Below the pieces are notes generated by a model. The model saw only the letters and a program-made list of their open reading frames with translations. It made no database searches and was not told the DNA's origin. A program made the translations under genes and the position numbers. Of a stretch of DNA of 64,000 nucleotides, positions 8,204 through 17,025 are shown in pieces. This DNA is from Candidatus Puniceispirillum marinum IMCC1322 (GTDB lineage: Bacteria > Pseudomonadota > Alphaproteobacteria > Puniceispirillales > Puniceispirillaceae), in assembly GCF_000024465.1 (NCBI RefSeq), contig NC_014010.1, forward strand, positions 2,145,001 through 2,209,000, given 5' to 3'. Positions within the stretch are counted from its first letter, which is position 1. Each line of letters opens with the position of its first letter.

Positions 8204-9481
8204 ATGTCGCCATCTGCAATTCCACCCACCCAAAGTGAACTAAAGCTAACAGATCATATATTTCATTTTTGGAGACATATGATTGAGAGGTTGAATAATT
8301 TACCCACATGGGAACGTGGCTTTCATATATTCTGGTTGCTTGGGCCTTTTGTCCTGTTGATTGAGCGCTCGCCAGCTGACGCATGGCTGACAATTCTGGC
8401 GATCACATTTGCCGTGCGGGCGGTCATTAAACGTGATGGTGCGTGGCTAAAAATATTTTGGGTAAAAGCCGCTTTTCTATTCTGGGGCGTATGCCTGTTT
8501 TCGGCCGCGATTTCGGCGACGCCATCCTACGCTTTAAGCGAGGCCTTTATTTGGTTCCGTTTTCCCCTATTTGCCATGGCAACTGCTTTCTGGCTTGGCA
8601 CCGACAAACGGCTTCTTTATGCGATGCTGATTTCGACCGCCATTGCCATGTTCGTTATGACAGGCATTCTGACCGCCGAAATGTTGATTGAAGGGCAAAA
8701 AGGTGGGCGCTTGACCTGGCCATATGATGATCTGGTGCCGGGCAATTATCTATCCAAAGTCGGCTTGCCTGCTTTTACCGTTATGGTGGCATTGGCGATT
8801 GGCGCCAAGCCGAGACTAGCGTCTTTTATGGGCATATTATCGCTGATCACCATCATCATGTCGGTACTAACAGGTGAGCGGATCAATTTCCTTATCCGTG
8901 CATGCGGTGGCATGCTAGCCGGGCTGGTCTGGAAGCCTGTCTGGAGCCGTTATATGATACTCATAATTGTCGAAGTTCTAGCTATCGTGGTTGTATTTGT
9001 AACTATGCCTGGCATGGAAACACGCTTTGTCGATGCTGTCTTGAATGATATTCCTACCGGCCCTCATAGCGATTATTATCGTGTTATGGGTGGCGGGTTG
9101 ATGGCGTTTCAGGAAGCTCCTATTTTTGGCATCGGTACAGCCAATTATCGTGATCTATGCGCGGGTATTATGGTCGGGCTGGATGATTTTCGCTGTGATA
9201 ACCATCCGCATAATTTCTATATTCAGTTCCTTGCCGAAACGGGCCTTGTTGGATTTTTTGCGGGCATAGCCATGATTGGTGGCATTATATGGGCTACCTT
9301 TAAAGCGGGTCTAAAAAACCGGGATAATGTAGTTGCGGCTACTGCTTTTGTTATTCCGTTGGGGCTCTTTTTTCCGATCGCATCAACAGCAGATTTCTTT
9401 GGACAATGGAATAATATCTTCATGTGGAGTGCGTTGGCCCTGAGTCTTGCGGCCACTAACCTGCATCGCAATGACGCATAG
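8204..9481 (+). CDS. O-antigen ligase/polymerase-like membrane protein
   Basis: About 425 residues from the ATG at 8204 (GAGGATAAG lies upstream; an in-frame ATG at 8123 overlaps the previous gene by 65 bp). It has roughly ten hydrophobic segments and the WaaL/Wzy signature HPHNFYIQFLAETGLVGFFA in a large periplasmic loop region, preceded by FGIGTANYRD. The family joins undecaprenyl-linked glycan to lipid A core or polymerises repeats in the periplasm. A short TGERINFL block is typical of the ligase fold. Ligase and polymerase cannot be separated by sequence; with an ABC-type flippase in the locus, ligase or a protein-glycan transferase is equally possible. Confidence 0.75.
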   Translation: MSPSAIPPTQSELKLTDHIFHFWRHMIERLNNLPTWERGFHIFWLLGPFVLLIERSPADAWLTILAITFAVRAVIKRDGAWLKIFWVKAAFLFWGVCLFSAAISATPSYALSEAFIWFRFPLFAMATAFWLGTDKRLLYAMLISTAIAMFVMTGILTAEMLIEGQKGGRLTWPYDDLVPGNYLSKVGLPAFTVMVALAIGAKPRLASFMGILSLITIIMSVLTGERINFLIRACGGMLAGLVWKPVWSRYMILIIVEVLAIVVVFVTMPGMETRFVDAVLNDIPTGPHSDYYRVMGGGLMAFQEAPIFGIGTANYRDLCAGIMVGLDDFRCDNHPHNFYIQFLAETGLVGFFAGIAMIGGIIWATFKAGLKNRDNVVAATAFVIPLGLFFPIASTADFFGQWNNIFMWSALALSLAATNLHRNDA

Positions 9482-9536
9482 ATACCAAGTCATGAATGCG
9501 TATAAGCATCAATACTTTACTAAATTTATCAATCAT

Positions 9537-9551
9537 GTTCATATTATGAAC
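9537..9551. promoter_or_regulatory. Perfect palindrome upstream of marR-EPS (candidate operator)
   Basis: GTTCATATTATGAAC is a perfect 7-1-7 palindrome 70 bp before the start of the MarR-type regulator gene. MarR dimers bind palindromes of this size, and autoregulation is common in the family, so this is a candidate operator for the adjacent gene product (inference). Confidence 0.55.
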
Positions 9552-9605
9552 GCCTAAGGGCGAAGTACGGTTTGTGAGCTGATTCACCTGCCGTGCGGTA
9601 GCTAT
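9551..9605 (+). promoter_or_regulatory. Structured leader with ops-like element
   Basis: Two hairpins lie in the leader of the marR-EPS/nusG-like pair: CGCC-TAAG-GGCG (9551-9562), and a two-part stem (ACGG/CCGT outside, GTGA/TCAC inside) at 9567-9594. The second hairpin is followed at once by GCGGTAGC (9595-9602), which matches the core of the enterobacterial ops element GGCGGTAGC recognised by RfaH. Since the second gene of the unit is an RfaH-like NusG paralogue, a recruitment site is plausible but unproven. Confidence 0.45.
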
Positions 9606-9620
9606 AAATAATCAAGAATC

Positions 9621-9965
9621 ATGTCAAATTTAAAACGAAGTGACGAGACCATGCTGCAGATTCTGCAGGCACTGGATGGCAAGGCTGATGTCAGCCAACG
9701 CGATCTGGCGCGCGAATTGAAAATCAGCCTTGGCGCGGCGAATTATTGTATTAATGCACTTATTGAAAAAGGATTTATAAAGCTTGATCGCTTTTACAAA
9801 TCATCTAACAAAACGGGTTACTTATATGTGTTAACCCCCGAAGGCATTCAGGCGCGCCTTAACCTGACACGTGAGTTTATCCATCATAAGCGCGCCGAAT
9901 ATGTACGGTTGGAACAAGAAATTGCCGACTTGCAAAGCAAGCTTGAGGCTGAGGTAAAGAAGTGA
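9621..9965 (+). CDS. MarR family EPS-associated transcriptional regulator
   Basis: 114 residues. A winged helix-turn-helix occupies about residues 5-75 (DVSQRDLARELKISLGAANY is the HTH, with YLYVLTPEGIQARLNL in the wing). A C-terminal coiled coil follows (about 85-112, EYVRLEQEIADLQSKLEAEV). This compact architecture is that of the MarR-EPS regulators, which sit at the head of exopolysaccharide loci in Proteobacteria. It precedes the NusG-like gene by 14 bp. The upstream palindrome at 9537-9551 is a likely binding site. Effector unknown. Confidence 0.85.
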   Translation: MSNLKRSDETMLQILQALDGKADVSQRDLARELKISLGAANYCINALIEKGFIKLDRFYKSSNKTGYLYVLTPEGIQARLNLTREFIHHKRAEYVRLEQEIADLQSKLEAEVKK

Positions 9966-9979
9966 AATAATGATTGATT

Positions 9980-10498
9980 ATGATTACGGGTAAAAAAGAG
10001 TCTCATGTGTGGGTGGCGGCGCAATTGAAACCAAATGCGCTTGCCAAGGCGCAACGCAATTTAGACCGGCAGGGGTTTGTGTATTTTTGCCCAATGCAAC
10101 GTGAGACTGTTCGTAGTGCTGCGCAATTCAGACAGCAGACCAAGCAGCTTTTTCCAGGCTATTGTTTTGTTCACATGAATCCGGCAAGTGGTGATGTCCG
10201 CAAGCTGAATGCGACGCATGGCATTTCTCGATTGGTTTCCTTTGGCGCCGGTCAGATATCAAAGGTGCCAACACAACTTATCGCGGCATTACAAAATCGC
10301 TGTGATGAAACAAATTGTCTTATTGCGCCCGCATCACTTGCTGTTGGTGACGAGGTGCGTATATTATCCGGCGCTTTTGCTGAATTTGTGGGCACCGTTG
10401 AGACGATAAGCAAATCAGATCGTTTGCGGATATTATTCGATTTTATGGGGCAGAAGTCGCACGTTGACATGCCACAGCAAAATCTTGAAAAGTTATAG
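9980..10498 (+). CDS. RfaH-like NusG paralogue (specialised antiterminator)
   Basis: 172 residues from the ATG at 9980; a TTG at 9974 is also in frame. The NusG N-terminal domain is clear: HVWVAAQLKPNALAKAQRNL, then QGFVYFCPMQRE, FPGYCFVHMN and THGISRLVSFG. The C-terminal KOW part is recognisable as VGDEVRILSGAFAEFVGTVE. Housekeeping NusG lies elsewhere next to secE and rplK, so this copy beside polysaccharide genes is the specialised type that suppresses Rho or pausing over a long, poorly translated operon (known for RfaH, LoaP, UpxY, ActX). The 12-kb-plus run of plus-strand genes downstream is a fitting target. Confidence 0.85.
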   Translation: MITGKKESHVWVAAQLKPNALAKAQRNLDRQGFVYFCPMQRETVRSAAQFRQQTKQLFPGYCFVHMNPASGDVRKLNATHGISRLVSFGAGQISKVPTQLIAALQNRCDETNCLIAPASLAVGDEVRILSGAFAEFVGTVETISKSDRLRILFDFMGQKSHVDMPQQNLEKL

Positions 10499-10535
10499 AT
10501 CTGTCGATGACATGTAATATGGGTGTAAGTTATTA

Positions 10536-11843
10536 ATGACAATCAGAAACGTCAACGACATTAAACTGGCTGTCATTGGTCTTGGCTATGTTGGCTTGCC
10601 ACTTGCGGCTGAATTTGCCAAATACCGTGAAGTTGTTGGTTTTGATATTGATGAAAGCCGGATTGCCGAACTCAAAGATTGTAATGACCGTACCCGTGAA
10701 CTAAGTGCCGCCGAACTAAAAGCTACGACAGGCTTACGCATTACGAATGATGCCGATGATCTCAAAGATTGTAATTGCTATATCATAACTGTGCCAACGC
10801 CGGTTGATGCGGCAAAAAAGCCAGATATGTCAACGCTTTTATCCGCGTCAAAGCTTGTGGGTTCCTTGTTGAAGGCTGGTGACATTGTTATTTATGAATC
10901 AACCGTCTATCCGGGCGCTACAGAAGATGACTGCGCGCCTATTCTGGCACAGCAATCAGGGCTATTTTACGCCGCCAATGCAGAAGATAATAATGATGAT
11001 GTTTTTCATCTTGGCTATAGCCCCGAGCGCATTAATCCGGGCGATAAACAGCACCGCGTCACAGATATTGTCAAAGTCACATCTGGTTCCAGCCCTAGGA
11101 TTGCCGATCTAATTGACGATCTTTATGCGGGCATTATTACAGCTGGCACATATAAAGCCGAAAGCATCAGGGTGGCCGAGGCCGCAAAAGTCATTGAAAA
11201 TACCCAGCGTGATGTCAATATTGCGCTGATTAATGAGCTTGCTGTCATTTTTGACAAGCTGGATATTGATACCGAAGCTGTTTTGAAAGCGGCCGGCACA
11301 AAATGGAACTTTCTGCCGTTTCGGCCAGGCCTTGTTGGGGGACACTGTATAGGTGTTGATCCGTATTATCTGACGCATAAAGCCCTACAGGTGGGTTATA
11401 ATCCGGAAATTATTCTGGCGGGACGGCGGCTGAATGACGGGATGAGCCAGCATGTTGCAGACCGACTTGTTCAGGCGATGCAGAATAAAAATATCAACAT
11501 TTCTGATGCGCGCGTTCTGGTGCTAGGACTGACGTTCAAAGAAAATTGCCCCGATACACGCAACTCAAAGGTCTTTGACCTTGTTCAACATCTGGCCGAC
11601 TACAAATGCGTTGTCGATGTGTATGATCCTTGGGTTATCTTAGGTGACGTGCCGACAGGTCTGGCGGGTACATGTATCGAAAAACCTTTGCATGGTGCAT
11701 ATGATGCGATTGTCATTGCCGTTGGCCATAGTCAATTTGCCAAGTTAGGCGCACACGCAATCCGATCTTTCGGCAAAGAAAAACATGTTTTATTCGATAT
11801 GAAGTATCTACTTGATGTGAACGAGTCTGATGAGCGTTTATAA
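10536..11843 (+). CDS. tviB: UDP-N-acetylhexosamine 6-dehydrogenase (TviB/WbpA-type)
   Basis: 435 residues. The NAD site is LAVIGLGYVGLPLAAEF (11-27), the middle domain carries YSPERINPGD (161-170) and KVIENTQRDVNIALINE (218-234), and catalytic Cys271 is in GGHCIGVDPYYLT. These features match the VI-antigen TviB/WbpO-WbpA branch, which oxidises UDP-GalNAc or UDP-GlcNAc to the uronic acid, rather than UDP-glucose dehydrogenase (Ugd). It stands 38 bp after the nusG paralogue. Its product is a candidate substrate for the AsnB-like amidotransferase at 21.5 kb. Confidence 0.85.
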   Translation: MTIRNVNDIKLAVIGLGYVGLPLAAEFAKYREVVGFDIDESRIAELKDCNDRTRELSAAELKATTGLRITNDADDLKDCNCYIITVPTPVDAAKKPDMSTLLSASKLVGSLLKAGDIVIYESTVYPGATEDDCAPILAQQSGLFYAANAEDNNDDVFHLGYSPERINPGDKQHRVTDIVKVTSGSSPRIADLIDDLYAGIITAGTYKAESIRVAEAAKVIENTQRDVNIALINELAVIFDKLDIDTEAVLKAAGTKWNFLPFRPGLVGGHCIGVDPYYLTHKALQVGYNPEIILAGRRLNDGMSQHVADRLVQAMQNKNINISDARVLVLGLTFKENCPDTRNSKVFDLVQHLADYKCVVDVYDPWVILGDVPTGLAGTCIEKPLHGAYDAIVIAVGHSQFAKLGAHAIRSFGKEKHVLFDMKYLLDVNESDERL

Positions 11844-11844
11844 C

Positions 11845-12654
11845 CTATGTCGAAGATGAAGGGCGCGATTTGCGCAAACGCCGATTCATGAAAAAATAGC
11901 CAAACACAAAGAACACCAGATTAGATCGCACCCATTTTATAACATATTCGTAATGGCTCTCGGTTGCACGTTCATCACCAAGCATATTGGCGCGAGCAAA
12001 CAATTTTTTTGCAAAGGGTGCCATACGTCCTTTTTCGACAATATGTCTATAGTTACAGATCCTGTTTTTTGCATAATAAAGGATAGTGCCCTTGATGGGA
12101 TTAATAGTTTCAAAATCCCAGATTGATAGATTCATATCCATCAAACTATTGAAGTAACTGACACGCCAATATGATAATGAAAGTGAGTGTTTGTAAGGGT
12201 TATCTGCAGGAATTTGAAAAAGTGATCTGACAATCGGATGGCTATCTTTGGGACCAATAAACAAACGTGACAATCTTGGTTTTTCATTAACCAAGCGAAA
12301 GTAATCAATGTCATTTTTAACTGCAGCAGCAGTCAGTGATATAAGCTGAGCATCATCAATATGGGAAAAATAAAAATCATCGAGGACGCAGATAAAACCG
12401 TCATAACCTCTCTCACCTAAGACCTTTGTCATAATTTTGGCGACTTCGATCCAGCTGGCATTTTCGCCAGCCTGAATAACTTCAAACGCCCCACTATTCT
12501 GGCTGTTCAAAGTTCCTATTTGATCTTTTGTGAAGTTGTCAGTGGCTACAAAACAGTCATAGTTATCTATCAATGACTGCATAGTTGGCATACAAGTGTT
12601 CAAGACGTCATAATTCTTATTACAGGTAAAAATTACACATGCGACTGATGTCAT
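11845..12654 (-). CDS. Putative glycosyltransferase-like protein, inserted on the opposite strand
   Basis: 269 residues from the ATG at 12654; an ATG at 12675 is also possible. The N-terminus TSVACVIFTCNKNYDVLNTC resembles the first strand of a GT-A fold. GFICVLDDFYFS offers an acidic motif in the place of a DxD metal site, and the C-terminus is basic with a hydrophobic patch (SNLVFFVFGYFFMN). The family is not securely recognised. It is the only minus-strand gene inside the plus-strand polysaccharide locus, tail to tail with tviB (one base apart) and divergent from the ABC transporter, and it is AT-rich, which suggests acquisition. Confidence 0.55.
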   Translation of the reverse strand: MTSVACVIFTCNKNYDVLNTCMPTMQSLIDNYDCFVATDNFTKDQIGTLNSQNSGAFEVIQAGENASWIEVAKIMTKVLGERGYDGFICVLDDFYFSHIDDAQLISLTAAAVKNDIDYFRLVNEKPRLSRLFIGPKDSHPIVRSLFQIPADNPYKHSLSLSYWRVSYFNSLMDMNLSIWDFETINPIKGTILYYAKNRICNYRHIVEKGRMAPFAKKLFARANMLGDERATESHYEYVIKWVRSNLVFFVFGYFFMNRRLRKSRPSSST

Positions 12655-12779
12655 TTGACCCTCTGATGTTGTCAATCTGCAAGCAACTTAATGCATTGTG
12701 CCAATGTCATTCTGCCCACCCCCTTCATAGCAGTTAATACACTTACTACACTATGAAATTTTGACGGAAGATTTTACCT

Positions 12780-14513
12780 TTGTCTCACTCACGCCACTTT
12801 AAATTTGCTGTCATCTGGGGTTTGTTGCCACAGAAATATAGGTTGCAAAGTATTCTTATTGTCATTTTGACAATCATCGGTGCTGGCCTCGAAACACTTG
12901 GGCTTGGTTTGATACTGCCGGTGCTGTCAGTGATTATGAATCCTGAAACCTTTATCAGCACCAATGAGCTGTATTATTTCGGATCCATGCTTGATGAACT
13001 TAGCCAAATCGAATTAATGGTTGGTGGCATGCTCATACTGGGCACGGCCTATCTTATCAAAGGTATATATCTTGCTTTCATGATCTGGCGTCAGTCCGAA
13101 TATATCTATGATATAAAATCAGTTTTATCCGATGAGTTACTAAAGTCCTATATGCATGTGGGCTATGAATTTCATATTCAAAACAACACTGGAAACCTGA
13201 TACGCAACATCACCATCGAAACCCAGCAATTTGTTGGTAATGTTTTGATACCGTCGGTCAGACTATTTTCTGAATTATCTGTCGTCATCGCGATTATTGC
13301 TTTGTTGATCTACATTGAACCATTAGGCGCGATTTATCTCATGATTATCGTTGGGATATCAATGGCGGCTTTTCAATATATCACGCGCATGCGGCTAATG
13401 CGTTGGGGGCAGGCGCGTCAACAGTTTGAAGGCAAACGCATCCAAAAAGCACAGGAAGCGCTAGGCGGTATAAAGGATGCCAAATTACTTGGAAAAGAAC
13501 AGGAATTTCTTGACCAGTATTCCCATTATAACTGGCAAAGTTCATTTATCGAGCGTAAACAGCTGACATTATCCCAATTACCTTATATCTGGCTTGAAAT
13601 TGTTGCTGTTGCCGGATTGGCATTTCTGGTCATTTTCTCGGTTATGCGCGGTGCTGATGCGAGTCAGATTTTACCCATATTAGGTGTTTTTGGTGCCGGA
13701 GCCTTTCGCATCATCCCCTCGGCCAATCGTATTTTAATGGCCTTACAGGCGCTTCGTTACAGTGTCGCCGTGATTGATTTGATGGATGAGGAGCTTCATA
13801 GGCCAAAACCAGCAGATCATGTGAAGTCAAACCCGATTTCCTTTGAACATGCGATCCGGCTAGACCAGCTTTGTTACCAATATCCTACTGCAGGTTTGCC
13901 ATCGATCATGGATATCAACTTACAGATCAACAAAGGTGAAAGTGTTGGTATCATAGGCACAAGTGGAGCCGGAAAAAGCACTTTGGTTGATGTGATTCTG
14001 GGGTTATTGACCCCAACATCCGGACAGATTCTTATTGATGAGGTGAATGCCCATGATGGATTGCGTTCATGGCAGGATCATATTGGCTATGTGCCCCAGC
14101 ATATTTTTCTATCTGATGAAACCTTGCGGCGAAATATAGCTTTTGGTGTAGCAGAAGATGAAATCAACAACACCGAAATAGACCGCGCTATCAGACAGGC
14201 ACAATTAAACGAATTTGTTGATTCCATGCCAGATGGTGTCAACACAATTGTAGGTGAGCGCGGTGTCAGATTATCTGGTGGTCAACGTCAACGCATAGGG
14301 ATCGCAAGGGCTTTGTATCATAATCCGTCAGTGCTTGTTCTGGATGAGGCATCTAGTGCGTTGGATACCAAAACTGAAACCGCATTAATGGAAAAAATCT
14401 ACGACATGCAGGGTGAGCGCACATTGATAATTATTGCACATCGCCTGTCAACAATTGAAAAATGCGATAGAATATTCCGACTGGAAAAAGGTGTCTTGGT
14501 TGATCAGGGTTAA
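12780..14513 (+). CDS. ABC-type lipid-linked glycan flippase (PglK/MsbA-like, TMD-NBD fusion)
   Basis: 577 residues, a half-transporter. An N-terminal membrane domain of about six segments occupies 20-330. The nucleotide-binding domain shows Walker A GTSGAGKST (393-401), Q440, the signature LSGGQRQR (498-505), Walker B VLVLDEASSALD (518-529) and the H-loop His554. Exporters of this type (PglK, MsbA) flip lipid-linked oligosaccharide or lipid A across the inner membrane. No Wzx flippase is in the locus, so this is the likely translocase. The start appears to be TTG, with CGGAAG about 9 bp upstream and no better ATG. Confidence 0.85.
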   Translation: MSHSRHFKFAVIWGLLPQKYRLQSILIVILTIIGAGLETLGLGLILPVLSVIMNPETFISTNELYYFGSMLDELSQIELMVGGMLILGTAYLIKGIYLAFMIWRQSEYIYDIKSVLSDELLKSYMHVGYEFHIQNNTGNLIRNITIETQQFVGNVLIPSVRLFSELSVVIAIIALLIYIEPLGAIYLMIIVGISMAAFQYITRMRLMRWGQARQQFEGKRIQKAQEALGGIKDAKLLGKEQEFLDQYSHYNWQSSFIERKQLTLSQLPYIWLEIVAVAGLAFLVIFSVMRGADASQILPILGVFGAGAFRIIPSANRILMALQALRYSVAVIDLMDEELHRPKPADHVKSNPISFEHAIRLDQLCYQYPTAGLPSIMDINLQINKGESVGIIGTSGAGKSTLVDVILGLLTPTSGQILIDEVNAHDGLRSWQDHIGYVPQHIFLSDETLRRNIAFGVAEDEINNTEIDRAIRQAQLNEFVDSMPDGVNTIVGERGVRLSGGQRQRIGIARALYHNPSVLVLDEASSALDTKTETALMEKIYDMQGERTLIIIAHRLSTIEKCDRIFRLEKGVLVDQG

Positions 14514-14541
14514 CAATTTTTGGATCAGATGCGTTTAAAAA

Positions 14542-15384
14542 ATGATCGTTTATTCTTCTGAAACATCAACATCTAAACCACTGCGAAATCAGGCGAAGCT
14601 GTGGATAGTGAGCTTTGGTAGCGACAGTGATTATGTATCAATCGCTATAGACACAATATCGCGGTTACATAAATTATATCCATATTCAAATTGCCTGATC
14701 TATGAAGTAGACGATCTGCCTGACGATATAATTTCGTATGCAAAAACTTACAGCGTTGGCTATGGTTACTGGCAATGGAAACCCTGGCTGGTTAACGAAA
14801 CACTTGAAAAAATGAATGAGGGAGATGTTTTACTCTATGTTGATGGGCGATGCGGTGTACCTCGAAGATCAATAGATTGGCTGGACTCTTTGTTACATCA
14901 AGATACCAACCAAGCCGAAACTGTTGATTTGGTTGCCTGGATGACGAATGAAGTCGAACATAAATGGACAACAGGTGATCTGTTTCACAAACTCAACCTA
15001 GATATTAATTCGTCTTATGGGGACAGTTTTCAGTATGCTGCCACGTTTTTTGCACTGCGCCTGAACAAAGCATCATCAAATTTTGTCAATAATTGGCATT
15101 CTTTTATGAAAGACAATCCAGAATTTTGCCGCGATGAAATTTCACAGATAGCTAATCATCCTAATTTTGTGAATAACCGGCATGACCAAAGTGTGTTTTC
15201 TTTAATGCTTAAGAGATATTCTTCACAAGGTCTTCAACTTAGAACGCTCATACAAAAAGATATTCAAAACGGGCGGTCAATTATTCCACATGACAAACCT
15301 CACCCCGGCGCGCCTGAAAAGAATGCTTCTATACGTTTTATTAAAAGGGCTATTAAAAAAACTTACCGTCTATTTAAAGAATAA
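14542..15384 (+). CDS. Putative GT-A glycosyltransferase of a capsule-associated family
   Basis: 280 residues. The segment VGYGYWQWKPWLV (72-84), followed by GDVLLYVDGRCGVP (94-107), recalls glycosyltransferases with a G-Y-x-W-K-P motif and an Asp-containing metal site (DGR here in place of DxD). RHDQSVFSLMLKRY (about residue 213 onward) is the type of block that closes the acceptor site. The C-terminus is strongly basic (SIRFIKRAIKKTYRLFKE), suggesting membrane association. Sugar specificity cannot be told. AT-rich like its neighbours, and 28 bp after the ABC flippase. Confidence 0.55.
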   Translation: MIVYSSETSTSKPLRNQAKLWIVSFGSDSDYVSIAIDTISRLHKLYPYSNCLIYEVDDLPDDIISYAKTYSVGYGYWQWKPWLVNETLEKMNEGDVLLYVDGRCGVPRRSIDWLDSLLHQDTNQAETVDLVAWMTNEVEHKWTTGDLFHKLNLDINSSYGDSFQYAATFFALRLNKASSNFVNNWHSFMKDNPEFCRDEISQIANHPNFVNNRHDQSVFSLMLKRYSSQGLQLRTLIQKDIQNGRSIIPHDKPHPGAPEKNASIRFIKRAIKKTYRLFKE

Positions 15385-15428
15385 TAACATCGTATAATTT
15401 TAGCCATTAAAAATGGAACAAACAGAAA

Positions 15429-16058
15429 ATGAAAATGTTTCTTCGAAGGTCATGGGTCTATTCCCGCGTTTATGCGCCGATCAGAGATTTTTATAGCTGG
15501 TTTAAAAATGGGTTTACAAATAACAGCCCCGATCTGGTAAAGCGCCGTCTGTTGATGCGCCATGCAATTCATAATGCCACATTTGTTGAAACTGGAACGT
15601 TCTTAGGCAACACAACTGTGTTTCTGGCGAGCTTTTCAGCAAAAACCTATACAATTGAGCCTGAAGAAAAACTATATGAGATGGCACGTCAAAGGTTTGC
15701 TAATTCGCCAAAAATAGATGCTTTAAAGGGTACAAGTGAAGAAAGATTTCCTGAATTATTACCTTTACTATCTGGAGATATAAATTTCTGGCTAGATGGA
15801 CATTATTCGGGTGGCATCACGTTTAAAGGCGATAGTGAATGTCCTGTGGCGTCAGAACTCGAACAGATAGAAAAAAATCTCGTGCGTTTTGACAAGGTTT
15901 CAGTGCTGATCGATGATGTGCGTTGTTTTCCGCTTTCCCAATCATCTGCTTTGGATAAAAGTGACTACCCACCTCTAGATACATTGGTTGACTGGGCTAG
16001 ACGGAATAAGTTTTCCTGGCAAATTGAGCATGATATTTTTATTGCTAAAAATCATTGA
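15429..16058 (+). CDS. Putative class I SAM-dependent methyltransferase-like protein
   Basis: 209 residues. FVETGTFLGNTTVFLA (52-67) resembles the glycine-rich SAM loop and YTIEPEEKLYEMAR (74-87) the acidic end of strand 2, as in sugar or FkbM-like methyltransferases. INFWLDGHYSGG (118-129) and VLIDDVRCFP provide further acidic loops. It could O-methylate a sugar of the repeat unit (inference). A small AT-rich dyad (CCATT-AAA-AATGG, 15404-15416) lies just upstream. No closer family recognised. Confidence 0.55.
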   Translation: MKMFLRRSWVYSRVYAPIRDFYSWFKNGFTNNSPDLVKRRLLMRHAIHNATFVETGTFLGNTTVFLASFSAKTYTIEPEEKLYEMARQRFANSPKIDALKGTSEERFPELLPLLSGDINFWLDGHYSGGITFKGDSECPVASELEQIEKNLVRFDKVSVLIDDVRCFPLSQSSALDKSDYPPLDTLVDWARRNKFSWQIEHDIFIAKNH

Positions 16059-16110
16059 TGTTATCTGTATTCTGAACAACCTATCAAACACATATTCTTT
16101 TTAAACGACC

Positions 16111-17025
16111 ATGATTTTTACCGTTTTTACACCAACCTATAATCGTGCGCACAGCTTGCATCGTGTTTATAACAGCTTGTGCAACCAAACATTTACTGAT
16201 TTTGAATGGGTGATTGTTGACGACGGGTCCAGCGATAATACCAAGCAGCTCATTGATGGTTGGATTACCGAAGGACAATGTTCAATTCGGTATGAATTTC
16301 AGCCTAATAAAGGCAAGCATGTTGCGATAAACCACGGTGTAGGGTTGGCCAAAGGCGATTTATTCCTGATCGCTGACTCGGATGATGGGTTTCCGGCAAA
16401 TGCTTTGGAAATATTGTATGAACATTGGTGTGCCATCCCCGAAAAACAACGCGCAGAATTTACAGGTGTTACCGGTTTATGCGCGGATGAACAGGGACAA
16501 ATCATCGGTGATAAATTTCCAGACAGTGTTTTTGATTCGAATTCAGCTGATATTTATTACCGCTATGGTATCCGTGGTGAAAAATGGGGATTTCACCGTA
16601 CTGATGTGATGAAAGCTTTCCCGTTCCCAGAACCAGAAGATGTGCGCTTTGTTCCCGAAGGGTTGATTTGGAACGCAATTGGGCGGCAATATAAAACGCG
16701 TTTTGTGAACGATATTGTTCGTGACTATTATCAGGGGGCTGACGACCAGCTTACAAAAAGGTCAAGTGCAAATATCTCATCAGTACGCATTTTTAATGCA
16801 CAAATGCTGGACGCTGATATTGACTATTTTCTCCACGCCCCTTGGACTATATGCAAGATTGGCATTCAAGGGGCACGTTTTTCGTTTCACCAGAATGATA
16901 GTTTTATAATGCAAATCACGCGTCTCTCCCATTGGGGGGCGCGTCTAATCTGGATCACTGTTATGCCCATTGGTTTTGGGCTTTATTTTTTCGACCCTAA
17001 ACGTGTAGCCAACCCAAATGACTGA
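16111..17025 (+). CDS. Glycosyltransferase family 2
   Basis: 304 residues with a clear GT2 catalytic domain: FTVFTPTYNRAHSLHRVYNS (3-22), VIVDDGSSDNTKQLI (34-48), NKGKHVAINHGVGLAKGD (66-83) and the DxD metal site LIADSDDGF (86-94). The hydrophobic C-terminal stretch (about 275-297) may attach it to the inner membrane. It adds one sugar to the lipid-linked repeat on the cytoplasmic face. Its stop overlaps the next glycosyltransferase start by 8 bp, so the two are translationally coupled. Confidence 0.85.
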   Translation: MIFTVFTPTYNRAHSLHRVYNSLCNQTFTDFEWVIVDDGSSDNTKQLIDGWITEGQCSIRYEFQPNKGKHVAINHGVGLAKGDLFLIADSDDGFPANALEILYEHWCAIPEKQRAEFTGVTGLCADEQGQIIGDKFPDSVFDSNSADIYYRYGIRGEKWGFHRTDVMKAFPFPEPEDVRFVPEGLIWNAIGRQYKTRFVNDIVRDYYQGADDQLTKRSSANISSVRIFNAQMLDADIDYFLHAPWTICKIGIQGARFSFHQNDSFIMQITRLSHWGARLIWITVMPIGFGLYFFDPKRVANPND

